From: Balneolaceae bacterium UBA3186
GTDB taxonomy: Bacteria; Bacteroidota; Rhodothermia; Balneolales; Balneolaceae
Reading direction: 5' to 3'
Length of the DNA: 64,000 nt
NCBI GenBank assembly: GCA_002364085.1
Contig: DEXK01000004.1
Coordinates: 31,509-95,508, forward strand
The notes under the pieces were generated by a model. That model was not told the DNA's origin. It worked only from the letters and a program-made list of their open reading frames with translations, and searched no databases. A program made the position numbers and the translations under genes. This document shows, piece by piece, positions 33,589-42,246 of the stretch (the first letter of the stretch is position 1; each line of letters begins with the position of its first letter).

Positions 33589-34536
33589 TTAAAAGTGTAA
33601 GGTTAGTGAAAATGAATCAGCTCGCATCATATCTGCTGAAGCTTGAACTCTGGCATTTTTCAATTGTACAGAAAAGAGTGCATCAAAGGCTGAAACTACA
33701 TGGTTTATCACTAAAAGGTTTAAAATGTTCCCGGCCCGGCGATAATTATTATTAAAACGATCGGCACGTTCTGCACCAAGTAAAAATAACGGAGATGCGA
33801 GATCACCTTTATTATCGTAGAGATAGTCATAATTTGGGTTATTCACTGCAACATTTTCAGCATAAAAATCAGACCAACCACCTTCAAATTGATAGTACTT
33901 ACTGATCAATTCATAATACTGCTGAGAACCGTAGGGTGGTAGCACATGAGAGAAGTCACCGGATCCACAGCTGCCGCAAATGAGTTCTGTTTGTCTTTCA
34001 ATTTCTTGCAAAAGTGTAATGTTAACTCTGTTCCAGTCATTTCTTGTGTCAGTAAAGTCAGGATCGAGACCATCAACCATCGCTCTTAATTGATTCAGTT
34101 TGTCGTGAGACAGCCCGTTATTGTCATAGTAACCAATCAGCCATTGAGAATAAGCAACCACACTCCATTCCTTATGAGTGAAAGCTTTATATGCTTGTTC
34201 TTGATCTTTAGCTACGTTGGTTCGATTTATATAATAAAAAATACTGAAGGCTTCGGTTGCTAAATAAATGCCAGCCCGTGCCCATTTTCCGTTCGCTGCT
34301 TGTGCAGATCCCGGTAAGATTGCAGAAGAAAGAAATGCTATGCCTGGCTTAGTTTGAAGGGTATTTTTAAATCCATCAGAAGTTGGTTGATACGAAAAAT
34401 CACTTATCGAAATATTTCTTTGGACTGTAGGTTCTGCAATCTTTACAAGGTTTCCTGAAATATCAGATTTGAGTTGAGCAAAGATGAAGTTGGAACTTAA
34501 AGTGAGTAAGACTAATAACAGGAATAAATTTTTCAT
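33589..34536 (-). CDS. Exported or membrane-associated hypothetical protein (DUF5683-like)
   Basis: 315 residues with a signal peptide (MKNLFLLLVLLTLSSNFIFAQ). A segment near residues 65-100 (KPGIAFLSSAILPGSAQAANGKWARAG) resembles the SAILPG-GQ--NGK pattern of DUF5683 proteins, with two short hydrophobic stretches. The remainder holds two CxxC-like cysteines (LICGSCGSG). Its start overlaps the stop of the large peptidase/propeller gene by four bases (ATGA), so the two are translationally coupled and probably function together at the envelope. Function unknown. Confidence 0.7.
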   Translation of the reverse strand: MKNLFLLLVLLTLSSNFIFAQLKSDISGNLVKIAEPTVQRNISISDFSYQPTSDGFKNTLQTKPGIAFLSSAILPGSAQAANGKWARAGIYLATEAFSIFYYINRTNVAKDQEQAYKAFTHKEWSVVAYSQWLIGYYDNNGLSHDKLNQLRAMVDGLDPDFTDTRNDWNRVNITLLQEIERQTELICGSCGSGDFSHVLPPYGSQQYYELISKYYQFEGGWSDFYAENVAVNNPNYDYLYDNKGDLASPLFLLGAERADRFNNNYRRAGNILNLLVINHVVSAFDALFSVQLKNARVQASADMMRADSFSLTLHF

Positions 34537-37500
34537 AATAACTCGAAATCAAAAGTTAACCCAAAGTGAAATAGAAGTTCACGTCCGTATGTAACAGAAT
34601 TATTTCCGGATCCGGTTACAAATTCATCAGGCAAAGTTAGTTGAAATTCATTGAATCCATATGAAGCACTTACAAATAATTTTAATGGGAATAAATAATA
34701 TCCATTCATAGCGAGCCTGAGCTCTGTTCCAATACCGGTTTTTAAGGAGTTATCGGTACCAAATGGAGAATTCCATGCATTACCTGCTTCAAAGAAAAAT
34801 CGGGCATATACCTTATCAAGTGTATAAGGGCCAGCTTGTTTTGTAATATTTTTAAAGATAGGTGCAAAGTAGGAGAGAGAGGTGAAAGCCGTTCTATCTC
34901 CACCCAATGCGAAATAAGGGTAGCTTCTCATGCCTAAAAACCCGCCAATATAATCAGTGTAGAATGAGTCATTAGGATCGTTAAAATATGCGAACCATCT
35001 AACCCGAGCTTGAAGGGCTTGCCCTGAAGGAAGTTTAAACCCATAACGGGCGTGTAATTCAGTTGAATGATTCTTGGATGTCTTGAAAATAGGAACCAAA
35101 GCTCCATCATCTATATCGTATTCTTCCAAAAGTTTACCGGGTTGATATTGATATCTTAGATAACCCTTTAAACCAGTGGGCGCTATATCTGCATCCGTAG
35201 TAAATTCGTAGTAATCTACCGTGTAAGAAGCTGATAAAGTAGTTCCTTTAAAATATTCTGAAGAAGAACCGGTAATGAACGCTTGTAATTCGTTAGAGAA
35301 AAAGTTGTCAGTTTCAACTCTATATGGACTATAACCAACTCCTAATTCCAGAAGAGAGCGCCTACTCAATTTACTTCTGAAGAATAGATTCGCTTCCCAG
35401 ATCTGATAAGCAATATCAACGTTTACTGTATCCTTTTGTGCGCAGGAGGTACATGGAAATTCTTCGATCTGTAATCCATCTTTAACGTTGCGACGCAAAT
35501 TATATAGCTCGAGAGAAACAGTTGGTGACCAGCTTCTTTTAATGAATGGAAGCCCTCTGTATTCCGCAATCAGGAAAAGATCTCTATCTAACTCAAAGAG
35601 GCGGTTAGGTTTAAAAAAGTCTCCGATATTTTCTGCAGGTAGAGAACCAACACCAAGTAAAGCGCCTCCGAAAATACTTAGTTTATCAAGCACGTCTCGG
35701 GAAGCAAAATATACTCCCGGTTTCATATCCCTAAGTAAATTTTCTCCTAATTTGCCAAACTTACCATTCTTGATTAGGGAGCCATTATTACCATTTAGCT
35801 TTGTATAATTATCAAAACGGACTATGGGAAAGAAAGAGAAATCTGTGAATGTATCTTCGTATTCTCTGTATGAATAAACATTCTCTGCTTGAACTGTATT
35901 CATTTCAAAGGTATATGAGCCGGTATCCGCGACCGCATTTTCTAGAGAATTAAATTCAGAAATATCACTGTCATCAAAACTATTCAATCCAGCAAAGGTG
36001 TCTGAAACATCGAAAGATTCAATGTCCGAATAAACAGGATTGTAATTTTTAAAGTCTATTTTTGAATTATCAAGTGACAGCTTTTTAATTTTATATCCAT
36101 CAGCTTCATATTCAGAAAAGTAAAGATTCTGATTTTGGTCAAGGAAAGGCATAAATGCTCCTCCTATAACATTGGTGATTTGAGTAGAATTGCCTGAATT
36201 AAGGTCGAGTTTATGAATATTAAAGATCCCATTTTCATCACTTGAGTAGAACACGCTCTTCCCATCTTTAGAAATAAACGGATCGCGTGTATCTATGAAC
36301 TCATCATCAATAACTGGTTCTACATTCTTAGATCTAAGATCATATCTTAAGATGGAACGACTTCCTCTGTTGGCAAATGCAAAATAGATTAAGTTACTTT
36401 CCGGATTCCATACTGGGGTGTATATGGTTTCTCCGTTTTTGTAAGAGGTAAGAGAAGTGATTTCTTTTGTTTCAGGATTCAGTATAACCAGATTTTGCGT
36501 GCCCTTGTTATACCTAACAGCGGCAATCTTTGAACCATCTGAGCTCCATGAAGGAGATTCTATTCTCGCTCCATTAGTCAATTTTTTATGAGTCTCTGTC
36601 TCCAGATTATAAACAAAAATATCACGATACGACTCACCATATTTAGTAGCTTTATTTACTGAGTATGCAATATTTTTTCCATCAGGAGAAAATGAATATG
36701 ATGTAGCTAGAATTGTAATTAATGGTTTTTCGGTAGCAGATGTATGTTGTTGATGATTGTCAAAAAGTTGATTTGAAACCTGAGCTATTTCTTTAGCTCC
36801 ATTTTTATCTTTTAAATAAAGAGAAGCAAGGCTGAAATCTCTCCCTTTGTTTGAAAGGTAAGCTAATGAACTACCATCAGGTGAAACTTTAGGATAAAAA
36901 TTGAAGAAGCCTTCTTTTTCAACATAAGTACTTTCGGTAGTATTTAGATCTTCTACTGCTTTATTATAAAATTCTTTTCTCTCTGTTATCCAATCTTCAA
37001 ATACAGATTTTCCGGGAAAACCGGTGGCAATCTCAATGGCCTCAGCAACATTGTAAACTCCTCTTTGACCCAGAGATGCAGAGATTTCTCTCAATACATC
37101 TTCTCCAAAAAGATCAACTAGGTAGATCACAAAAGCAAAACCTTGATTATAAACGGTTTCTCGTTCTATGCTGGTTTTAGAAGAGAATGTCCCCATTTCT
37201 TCTAAACTAAAATAAGTATCAGATAAAATTCTTGTTCTAAGAATCATATCTCTGTGCGAATCCCATGTTTCGTAAAGTAATCCCTGCCTTTGATACTGGG
37301 CTGTTCCTTCAGCTAACCAGGCAGGCACATTTATTGAAGCGAAGGGAAGAGTTGCAATGCCATTTGGGAAACCATACAAGACATCCGGTCTACGAACATC
37401 TTCATAACTAAGCCATTGGATATAAGAAATGGGATATTTTCGTTTCCCTTTCATGGCTTTTTGAATCTGGATGATATGAGTAAACTCATGAGTAATCACA

Positions 37501-37874
37501 TTGCGTAACCAATTATGAGTTCCTCTCAAGGGTGTATCTAAAGCAGGAAGCCATATGTCTATCTTGTTATCAAAGAAGTAAGCGGCTCCATTAGAGTAAT
37601 CATCTCTATCTTTTAATACTATGCTTACTTTCTGGTCAGGTTCAAGTTGATATAATTCAGTAATCGGTGCATATATTTCTTCAGCAATGCGAGCAGTTAC
37701 TTTTGCAGATCTACTATTCCCATCCTGAAAATGAATAAGGAAGTGTTCACTTTCAATGGTAAACCACTCCAAATGATTGTGCGAATAATCGTAATATAGA
37801 GGGCTAGTTTGCGAATGTACGGTAGCGAGACCAAACGTAGAGATTAAAGCTAAAGCGAGAGCAATCTTTTTCAT
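34533..37874 (-). CDS. Large exported protein: gluzincin-like peptidase, beta-propeller and C-terminal barrel
   Basis: 1113 residues with a signal peptide (to about VHSQ, residue 22). The N-terminal domain has HEFTH (His129, Glu130, His133) and WLAEGTAQY with Glu189 as the likely third zinc ligand, a gluzincin arrangement. Residues about 320-640 are WD40/TolB-like repeats (PKVSPDGSSLAYLSNKGR, YSFSPDGKNIAYSVN, PSWSSDGSKIAAV, PVWNPESNLIYFA). After an acidic linker the last about 400 residues are amphipathic strands ending HFGLTFDFELL, an outer-membrane barrel terminus. It is therefore probably embedded in the outer membrane with a surface or periplasmic peptidase and propeller. Its start overlaps the stop of the M6-like gene by one base. 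The substrate is unknown. Confidence 0.8.
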   Translation of the reverse strand: MKKIALALALISTFGLATVHSQTSPLYYDYSHNHLEWFTIESEHFLIHFQDGNSRSAKVTARIAEEIYAPITELYQLEPDQKVSIVLKDRDDYSNGAAYFFDNKIDIWLPALDTPLRGTHNWLRNVITHEFTHIIQIQKAMKGKRKYPISYIQWLSYEDVRRPDVLYGFPNGIATLPFASINVPAWLAEGTAQYQRQGLLYETWDSHRDMILRTRILSDTYFSLEEMGTFSSKTSIERETVYNQGFAFVIYLVDLFGEDVLREISASLGQRGVYNVAEAIEIATGFPGKSVFEDWITERKEFYNKAVEDLNTTESTYVEKEGFFNFYPKVSPDGSSLAYLSNKGRDFSLASLYLKDKNGAKEIAQVSNQLFDNHQQHTSATEKPLITILATSYSFSPDGKNIAYSVNKATKYGESYRDIFVYNLETETHKKLTNGARIESPSWSSDGSKIAAVRYNKGTQNLVILNPETKEITSLTSYKNGETIYTPVWNPESNLIYFAFANRGSRSILRYDLRSKNVEPVIDDEFIDTRDPFISKDGKSVFYSSDENGIFNIHKLDLNSGNSTQITNVIGGAFMPFLDQNQNLYFSEYEADGYKIKKLSLDNSKIDFKNYNPVYSDIESFDVSDTFAGLNSFDDSDISEFNSLENAVADTGSYTFEMNTVQAENVYSYREYEDTFTDFSFFPIVRFDNYTKLNGNNGSLIKNGKFGKLGENLLRDMKPGVYFASRDVLDKLSIFGGALLGVGSLPAENIGDFFKPNRLFELDRDLFLIAEYRGLPFIKRSWSPTVSLELYNLRRNVKDGLQIEEFPCTSCAQKDTVNVDIAYQIWEANLFFRSKLSRRSLLELGVGYSPYRVETDNFFSNELQAFITGSSSEYFKGTTLSASYTVDYYEFTTDADIAPTGLKGYLRYQYQPGKLLEEYDIDDGALVPIFKTSKNHSTELHARYGFKLPSGQALQARVRWFAYFNDPNDSFYTDYIGGFLGMRSYPYFALGGDRTAFTSLSYFAPIFKNITKQAGPYTLDKVYARFFFEAGNAWNSPFGTDNSLKTGIGTELRLAMNGYYLFPLKLFVSASYGFNEFQLTLPDEFVTGSGNNSVTYGRELLFHFGLTFDFELL

Positions 37875-40800
37875 TAATGAACCACCGCTATTTTGACAAG
37901 TTCTGATTCAGATTTTCCATTCACTGTAGCTTTAACTAATGCAAAATAAGCACCGCTACCCCAGCTTGATGTGTTTAATAATATTTCCTCGGGAGTTCCT
38001 CCGTTTGCCTGCATAATATGCTTATAGACAATTCTTCCACTTTGATTAATAATTTGTATTTCAATCTGTCCCGGTTGCTCAATTTGGAATCGTAAAAAAG
38101 TTTCCTCATCAGCAGGGTTAGGCCAATTGTAGGTTTCTTCTTTATTAAGGATGCCAAAAGTGGAACTGCCATTCTGAGAATTATTCGATTTGATCTCAGC
38201 GGAAACCTTATTAAAACTATTTTTACCGTATCTAGAAGGCCAATCAGCAGTGGTGAAGTTATTAAAAATCCAAGCCTTTATGTCACCAACATGACTTACA
38301 GCATATAAAGTGTTTTCAATAAAAACAGGATGAATAGGCTGTAAATTTTGTTCGGATGCCTCTCCAACGAAAAGAGGAAATCCTTCGAGCGGAAAACCAT
38401 CTTTTTGATATCCGTATATATTTAGAGAAAATTCATCCTGACCAACTACTAAAATATCCTGTTTGTTATCACCTGTTACATCAGCTAAAAGTGGTGTTCC
38501 AATAAATATAACATCATCAGGAGCTTCAATTGGCATATTGTCAATTACAGCACCATTACGATTAAACCCAACAAGAACATTATTAATCTTATCTACTCTA
38601 AATATTTCAAGATCGGTGCTTATAGCAGGCCATTCGGAAGCATATTCGGAAAAAATGGTAGTAAAAGGATTGGTTTTTGAGGGGTCTGCAAGAATAAATG
38701 CATCATCTTCAAAAATATAGTATACATTTTCAGTTTCCCCTTTTATAACTCCGGTAAATAACCGATTGCTTGAAGCCGAAAGAAAATCAAGTATCGAACT
38801 TCCAGTAAAAGAAACTGTTTGTCCATTAATGAATCCATAACCTCCATTCGCTATTTCAGACCTGAAAGAAGTGCCCGATTGTTTGGATAAATTAGTACCT
38901 GTTGATGGATCTAAAGAAATAGAAGTGAAATCAAGGAAAAGAGAATCGCCTGTTTGAGAACTCAAAAAGGCATTATTAGCTGTAGTATCAACTTGCCAGA
39001 TTTGATCAAAAGTATCGGCTCCCGGATTCCAGTCGTATGATGTAACTTGGAAATTAGGAGCTGTAACAGGATTTAAGGCAGTAATAAAATTATTTCGAAG
39101 TAGGGGTTGTTGATTGCTTGCTGAAGCAATTTCGTAAATGGGATTGTTTAATTCGCTTATTCGAACAGCTTCAATATTTTCCTTTTTAGGAATTACAAGA
39201 AAGCTATCAGTTCCTGATGTGTATAAGCCTAAAGAAAGCGGATAAAAATTGTGATATGAGTTAGATTCGGTGAAATACAAATCATCATTTCGGGTTATTG
39301 AAAGAACTTCAGAGTAATCAAGATCAGGCTCGGTAAATGACTCAATTTTAAATGTTGCAAATGGTAGGTTGTCTGAGAAATCAAAAAATCTTACAAATGT
39401 TTTACCACCTGAGTTACTGTCTGTATTAGGAAAAGTTTGTGGACTGAACTGGTTTTGATAAAGAGAAATCTGATTGCCTTGACTAATAACAGTGAAATTA
39501 TTACCACTCCACCAAAAATCAAATGGGATGCCAAAAGCGGCGCTGTTATCGATTACGCCATCAATAGGCTTACCTATATCCTGGGAGCCTTCTGCCTCTT
39601 CAAGATCAACTCCTCGACGATCAGGATCGCTGTTAATACCACGATTTTGAGAGATTTTCTTATCTATAACGGATTCATCAATGTGCCAGATCAAGATACC
39701 GCCATTTAACTCTCGGTCATCTTGTGTTCCTTCTTTATTATCAACACCAATGTCTAGGCCTCCTGGTAAACTCCAGTCGAAATCACTCACGTCAATAAGA
39801 ACTCCTTGTTCAAACAGAGCGTCAAAATCAGAACCTTGAAATACAAAAGTTTCATTGTTATTTGTGAAGGTTTGCTGAACTTCAGTCCCATCATATTTTC
39901 TGATCGTTAAAGTAACTCCATCATTTCCTAGATCTCTGTATCGGTTTTCTATCAAGAAATATTCGGTGGAAGAAAGGTTATAACGGGCAATATTATTCTG
40001 GTCGTTTAAACTTGAAGCAGTTAATGAGATGTTTCCGGTAGTATTATCAAAAATTTCAAATGGTGTTGTCCAGCCAAGAAAAGTTTTTTCCCAAGCTGAA
40101 GGTTCAGGAGGGAAAAGACCTTGATATGCAAAGAAACTAGCGCCATCCATTAATCCAAAACGTCCAATACCTGAATCACCCGTTTCAGTATTAAATAAAT
40201 CAGGAAGCCCCAAATGACTACCGATAGACGCGCAAAGTAATCCATTAATTGAAAGCGGAAATACAAACTCGTTATCCTGAATGTCTAACCCTCTTCGAGA
40301 TTCTGTTCTTGGAATGATTAAGGAATTTGTTACCCTGAAATTTCCATTGTTGACAGGAATACCATCAAAAGTAGGTTGATCCAATAATTCTGCCAGATCA
40401 TTTTTTTTGAGAGTAATAGAAGGAATATCTTGAGGAGTGATATCTAAACTAGTACCAACCAGCTCTATGTCTCGTCCAATTCCTGCGTGAAAAATCACAA
40501 AAGCAGTATTATCTGGATCAAGTCCAGTTGCATCAAAACCGCCATTTTCTTCAACTTTAGTCCAGGAATCTACTATAAACTCAGCTAATTTTTCGTTGGT
40601 AAAGGTTTCTCCGGTTGGAGAGTATTCTTTCATTTCTTTATCGAGACGATAAACGTCGGGAAGTACCCGGTAATTTAGAGTGAGCTGATCATCAGAGGAT
40701 TGTTCAAAATAGTTTTTAGCAAATTCAAGGTGTGCCTCAAAGTAAGATCTATTATGTGGTAGCGGATCAATATTAGTAGGGTCGTTTTCTAAGTAGGGAA

Positions 40801-41038
40801 GACCTCCGTCAAAAACACCGGTTCCTGATGTTAGTTCGTTTTCATCTGGCTGAAATTCCACCATAATCGCAATCACGTCCAGAGTTCCTGTTGTAGGCAC
40901 GGAGTATTCAATATTACTGGATAGAGAAATGCTATGGCTCTTTTTTGGAACAATTTTCTGAGCTGAAGACTGAAAAGAAAACAAAAAGAGCATGCTTAAA
41001 ATTAACACGCTCTTATTAAAAAAATGAGTAGCCGGCAT
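37874..41038 (-). CDS. M6-like metalloprotease homologue with lost active site and type IX sorting tail
   Basis: 1054 residues with a signal peptide (to about SSAQ, residue 27). The N-terminal part follows the M6 peptidase pattern (VIAIMVEFQPDE, FEQSSDDQLTLNY) and reaches the active-site region at SIGSHLGLPDLFN. There the HExxH ligands are replaced: residues 270-274 read ASIGS, although the flanking LGLPDLF and GRFGLMDG blocks remain. The middle contains a propeller-like region with LLADVTGDNKQDILVVG. The tail (YNWPNPADEETFLRFQ... to the end) is a type A type IX sorting domain. It is probably surface-exported but not proteolytic. It lies 5 bases after porV. Confidence 0.85.
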   Translation of the reverse strand: MPATHFFNKSVLILSMLFLFSFQSSAQKIVPKKSHSISLSSNIEYSVPTTGTLDVIAIMVEFQPDENELTSGTGVFDGGLPYLENDPTNIDPLPHNRSYFEAHLEFAKNYFEQSSDDQLTLNYRVLPDVYRLDKEMKEYSPTGETFTNEKLAEFIVDSWTKVEENGGFDATGLDPDNTAFVIFHAGIGRDIELVGTSLDITPQDIPSITLKKNDLAELLDQPTFDGIPVNNGNFRVTNSLIIPRTESRRGLDIQDNEFVFPLSINGLLCASIGSHLGLPDLFNTETGDSGIGRFGLMDGASFFAYQGLFPPEPSAWEKTFLGWTTPFEIFDNTTGNISLTASSLNDQNNIARYNLSSTEYFLIENRYRDLGNDGVTLTIRKYDGTEVQQTFTNNNETFVFQGSDFDALFEQGVLIDVSDFDWSLPGGLDIGVDNKEGTQDDRELNGGILIWHIDESVIDKKISQNRGINSDPDRRGVDLEEAEGSQDIGKPIDGVIDNSAAFGIPFDFWWSGNNFTVISQGNQISLYQNQFSPQTFPNTDSNSGGKTFVRFFDFSDNLPFATFKIESFTEPDLDYSEVLSITRNDDLYFTESNSYHNFYPLSLGLYTSGTDSFLVIPKKENIEAVRISELNNPIYEIASASNQQPLLRNNFITALNPVTAPNFQVTSYDWNPGADTFDQIWQVDTTANNAFLSSQTGDSLFLDFTSISLDPSTGTNLSKQSGTSFRSEIANGGYGFINGQTVSFTGSSILDFLSASSNRLFTGVIKGETENVYYIFEDDAFILADPSKTNPFTTIFSEYASEWPAISTDLEIFRVDKINNVLVGFNRNGAVIDNMPIEAPDDVIFIGTPLLADVTGDNKQDILVVGQDEFSLNIYGYQKDGFPLEGFPLFVGEASEQNLQPIHPVFIENTLYAVSHVGDIKAWIFNNFTTADWPSRYGKNSFNKVSAEIKSNNSQNGSSTFGILNKEETYNWPNPADEETFLRFQIEQPGQIEIQIINQSGRIVYKHIMQANGGTPEEILLNTSSWGSGAYFALVKATVNGKSESELVKIAVVH

Positions 41039-41043
41039 GTAAT

Positions 41044-42201
41044 CTAATAGTTCAAGAGAATGCTAAATCTTAATGTATTTGCTAAAGGGCTTTGGGACTC
41101 TAATGTTTTTATATAACTAAAATCAACCCCAAATTGGTTATACCTTAAGCCGGCTCCAAATGTAATGAACTCTCGGTCTCCATTATCCGGAGACTCATAG
41201 TAGTAACCACCTCTGATTGCAAATTTGCGATCGTACCAATACTCTAAACCAGCACCAATCATGAATTGCTCAACCAAACTAACATTTGTTCTGGTTCCGG
41301 TGTTTGGATCTAATGGACGATAGGTACTCCACGACTCCACCAAAGCTCGGAGAGGGCTTACTGCTCTAAATTCGAAAACTGTAGAATCACCGCTTTGAAC
41401 TTCATAAGCTTCCTGACGAGCCATGATTTTAGTGATGTCTACAGCTATAGTAAGTTCATTTATTCTATCTTTATCAAGTCCAAAATTGATTGCAGGACCA
41501 AACCTCAACACAGTTGGTAACGGATCTTTCTGAGCATTATCAGAATATTGAATACCTGGTCCGAGATTAGAAAGATTGATACCAAAGCTTGCAATTGCAT
41601 CTGATTGTCCAAAATCAAAAGGATCAGACTTATATAGCATTGCTAAGTCAACACCTACACTTGACCCTGGATTGATTTTTTGTCCGTCCACTTGAATACC
41701 ACTTGCCAGACTAGAGTAAATTAATCTGGCTCCTCCACCCACAGCTAGGTTTTTATTAATTTCGGTACCGTATGAAAATCCAAGAGCAAATTCGTAACTG
41801 TTAAATCTTGCGCCTTCTTCACCACCGGCAGTGGTATTGACCTGTTCTCCAAGATTGAGAAAAGTAATATGACCACCAATTGTTCCGATACCTTCAACAT
41901 ATTGCTTAACTACCAAATAATCATAAAAAAGGTCATTCACTCCAAAATTAGCAAGCCAATTTGAATGAGTGAAACTTGCTTGATTATCTCTTTGATAAGC
42001 TAATCCTGCAGGATTCCAAAATAAAGCAGCAGCATTATCTGCTAATGCAACTCCGGTATTACCCATACCGGCACCTCTGGAATCAGCTTCGATTTGTAAA
42101 AAAGGGACACCAGTTATACCAACTTGAGCATTGGTTTTTGGTGATAAAAGAATAAAGAAACTCGCAATGAGTATTAATAAAGTCCTGTTCATATCATACA
42201 T
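41044..42201 (-). CDS. porV: Type IX secretion outer-membrane protein PorV
   Basis: 385 residues with a signal peptide (to about TNAQ). The mature N-terminus GVPFLQIEADSRGAGMGNTGVA and the ALFWNPAGLA block are the signature of PorV (LptO), a FadL-like barrel that carries cargo to the sortase. The rest alternates strands and ends in NTLRFSILLNY, a barrel terminus. It lies 45 bases after porU, which is its functional partner: PorV shuttles substrates to PorU for tail removal and attachment. The start at 42201 has Met at residues 1 and 4; either is possible. Confidence 0.93.
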   Translation of the reverse strand: MYDMNRTLLILIASFFILLSPKTNAQVGITGVPFLQIEADSRGAGMGNTGVALADNAAALFWNPAGLAYQRDNQASFTHSNWLANFGVNDLFYDYLVVKQYVEGIGTIGGHITFLNLGEQVNTTAGGEEGARFNSYEFALGFSYGTEINKNLAVGGGARLIYSSLASGIQVDGQKINPGSSVGVDLAMLYKSDPFDFGQSDAIASFGINLSNLGPGIQYSDNAQKDPLPTVLRFGPAINFGLDKDRINELTIAVDITKIMARQEAYEVQSGDSTVFEFRAVSPLRALVESWSTYRPLDPNTGTRTNVSLVEQFMIGAGLEYWYDRKFAIRGGYYYESPDNGDREFITFGAGLRYNQFGVDFSYIKTLESQSPLANTLRFSILLNY

Positions 42202-42246
42202 AAAGTTTAGACAAATATAACGTATTAAAACGATTTTTAATGCTCC

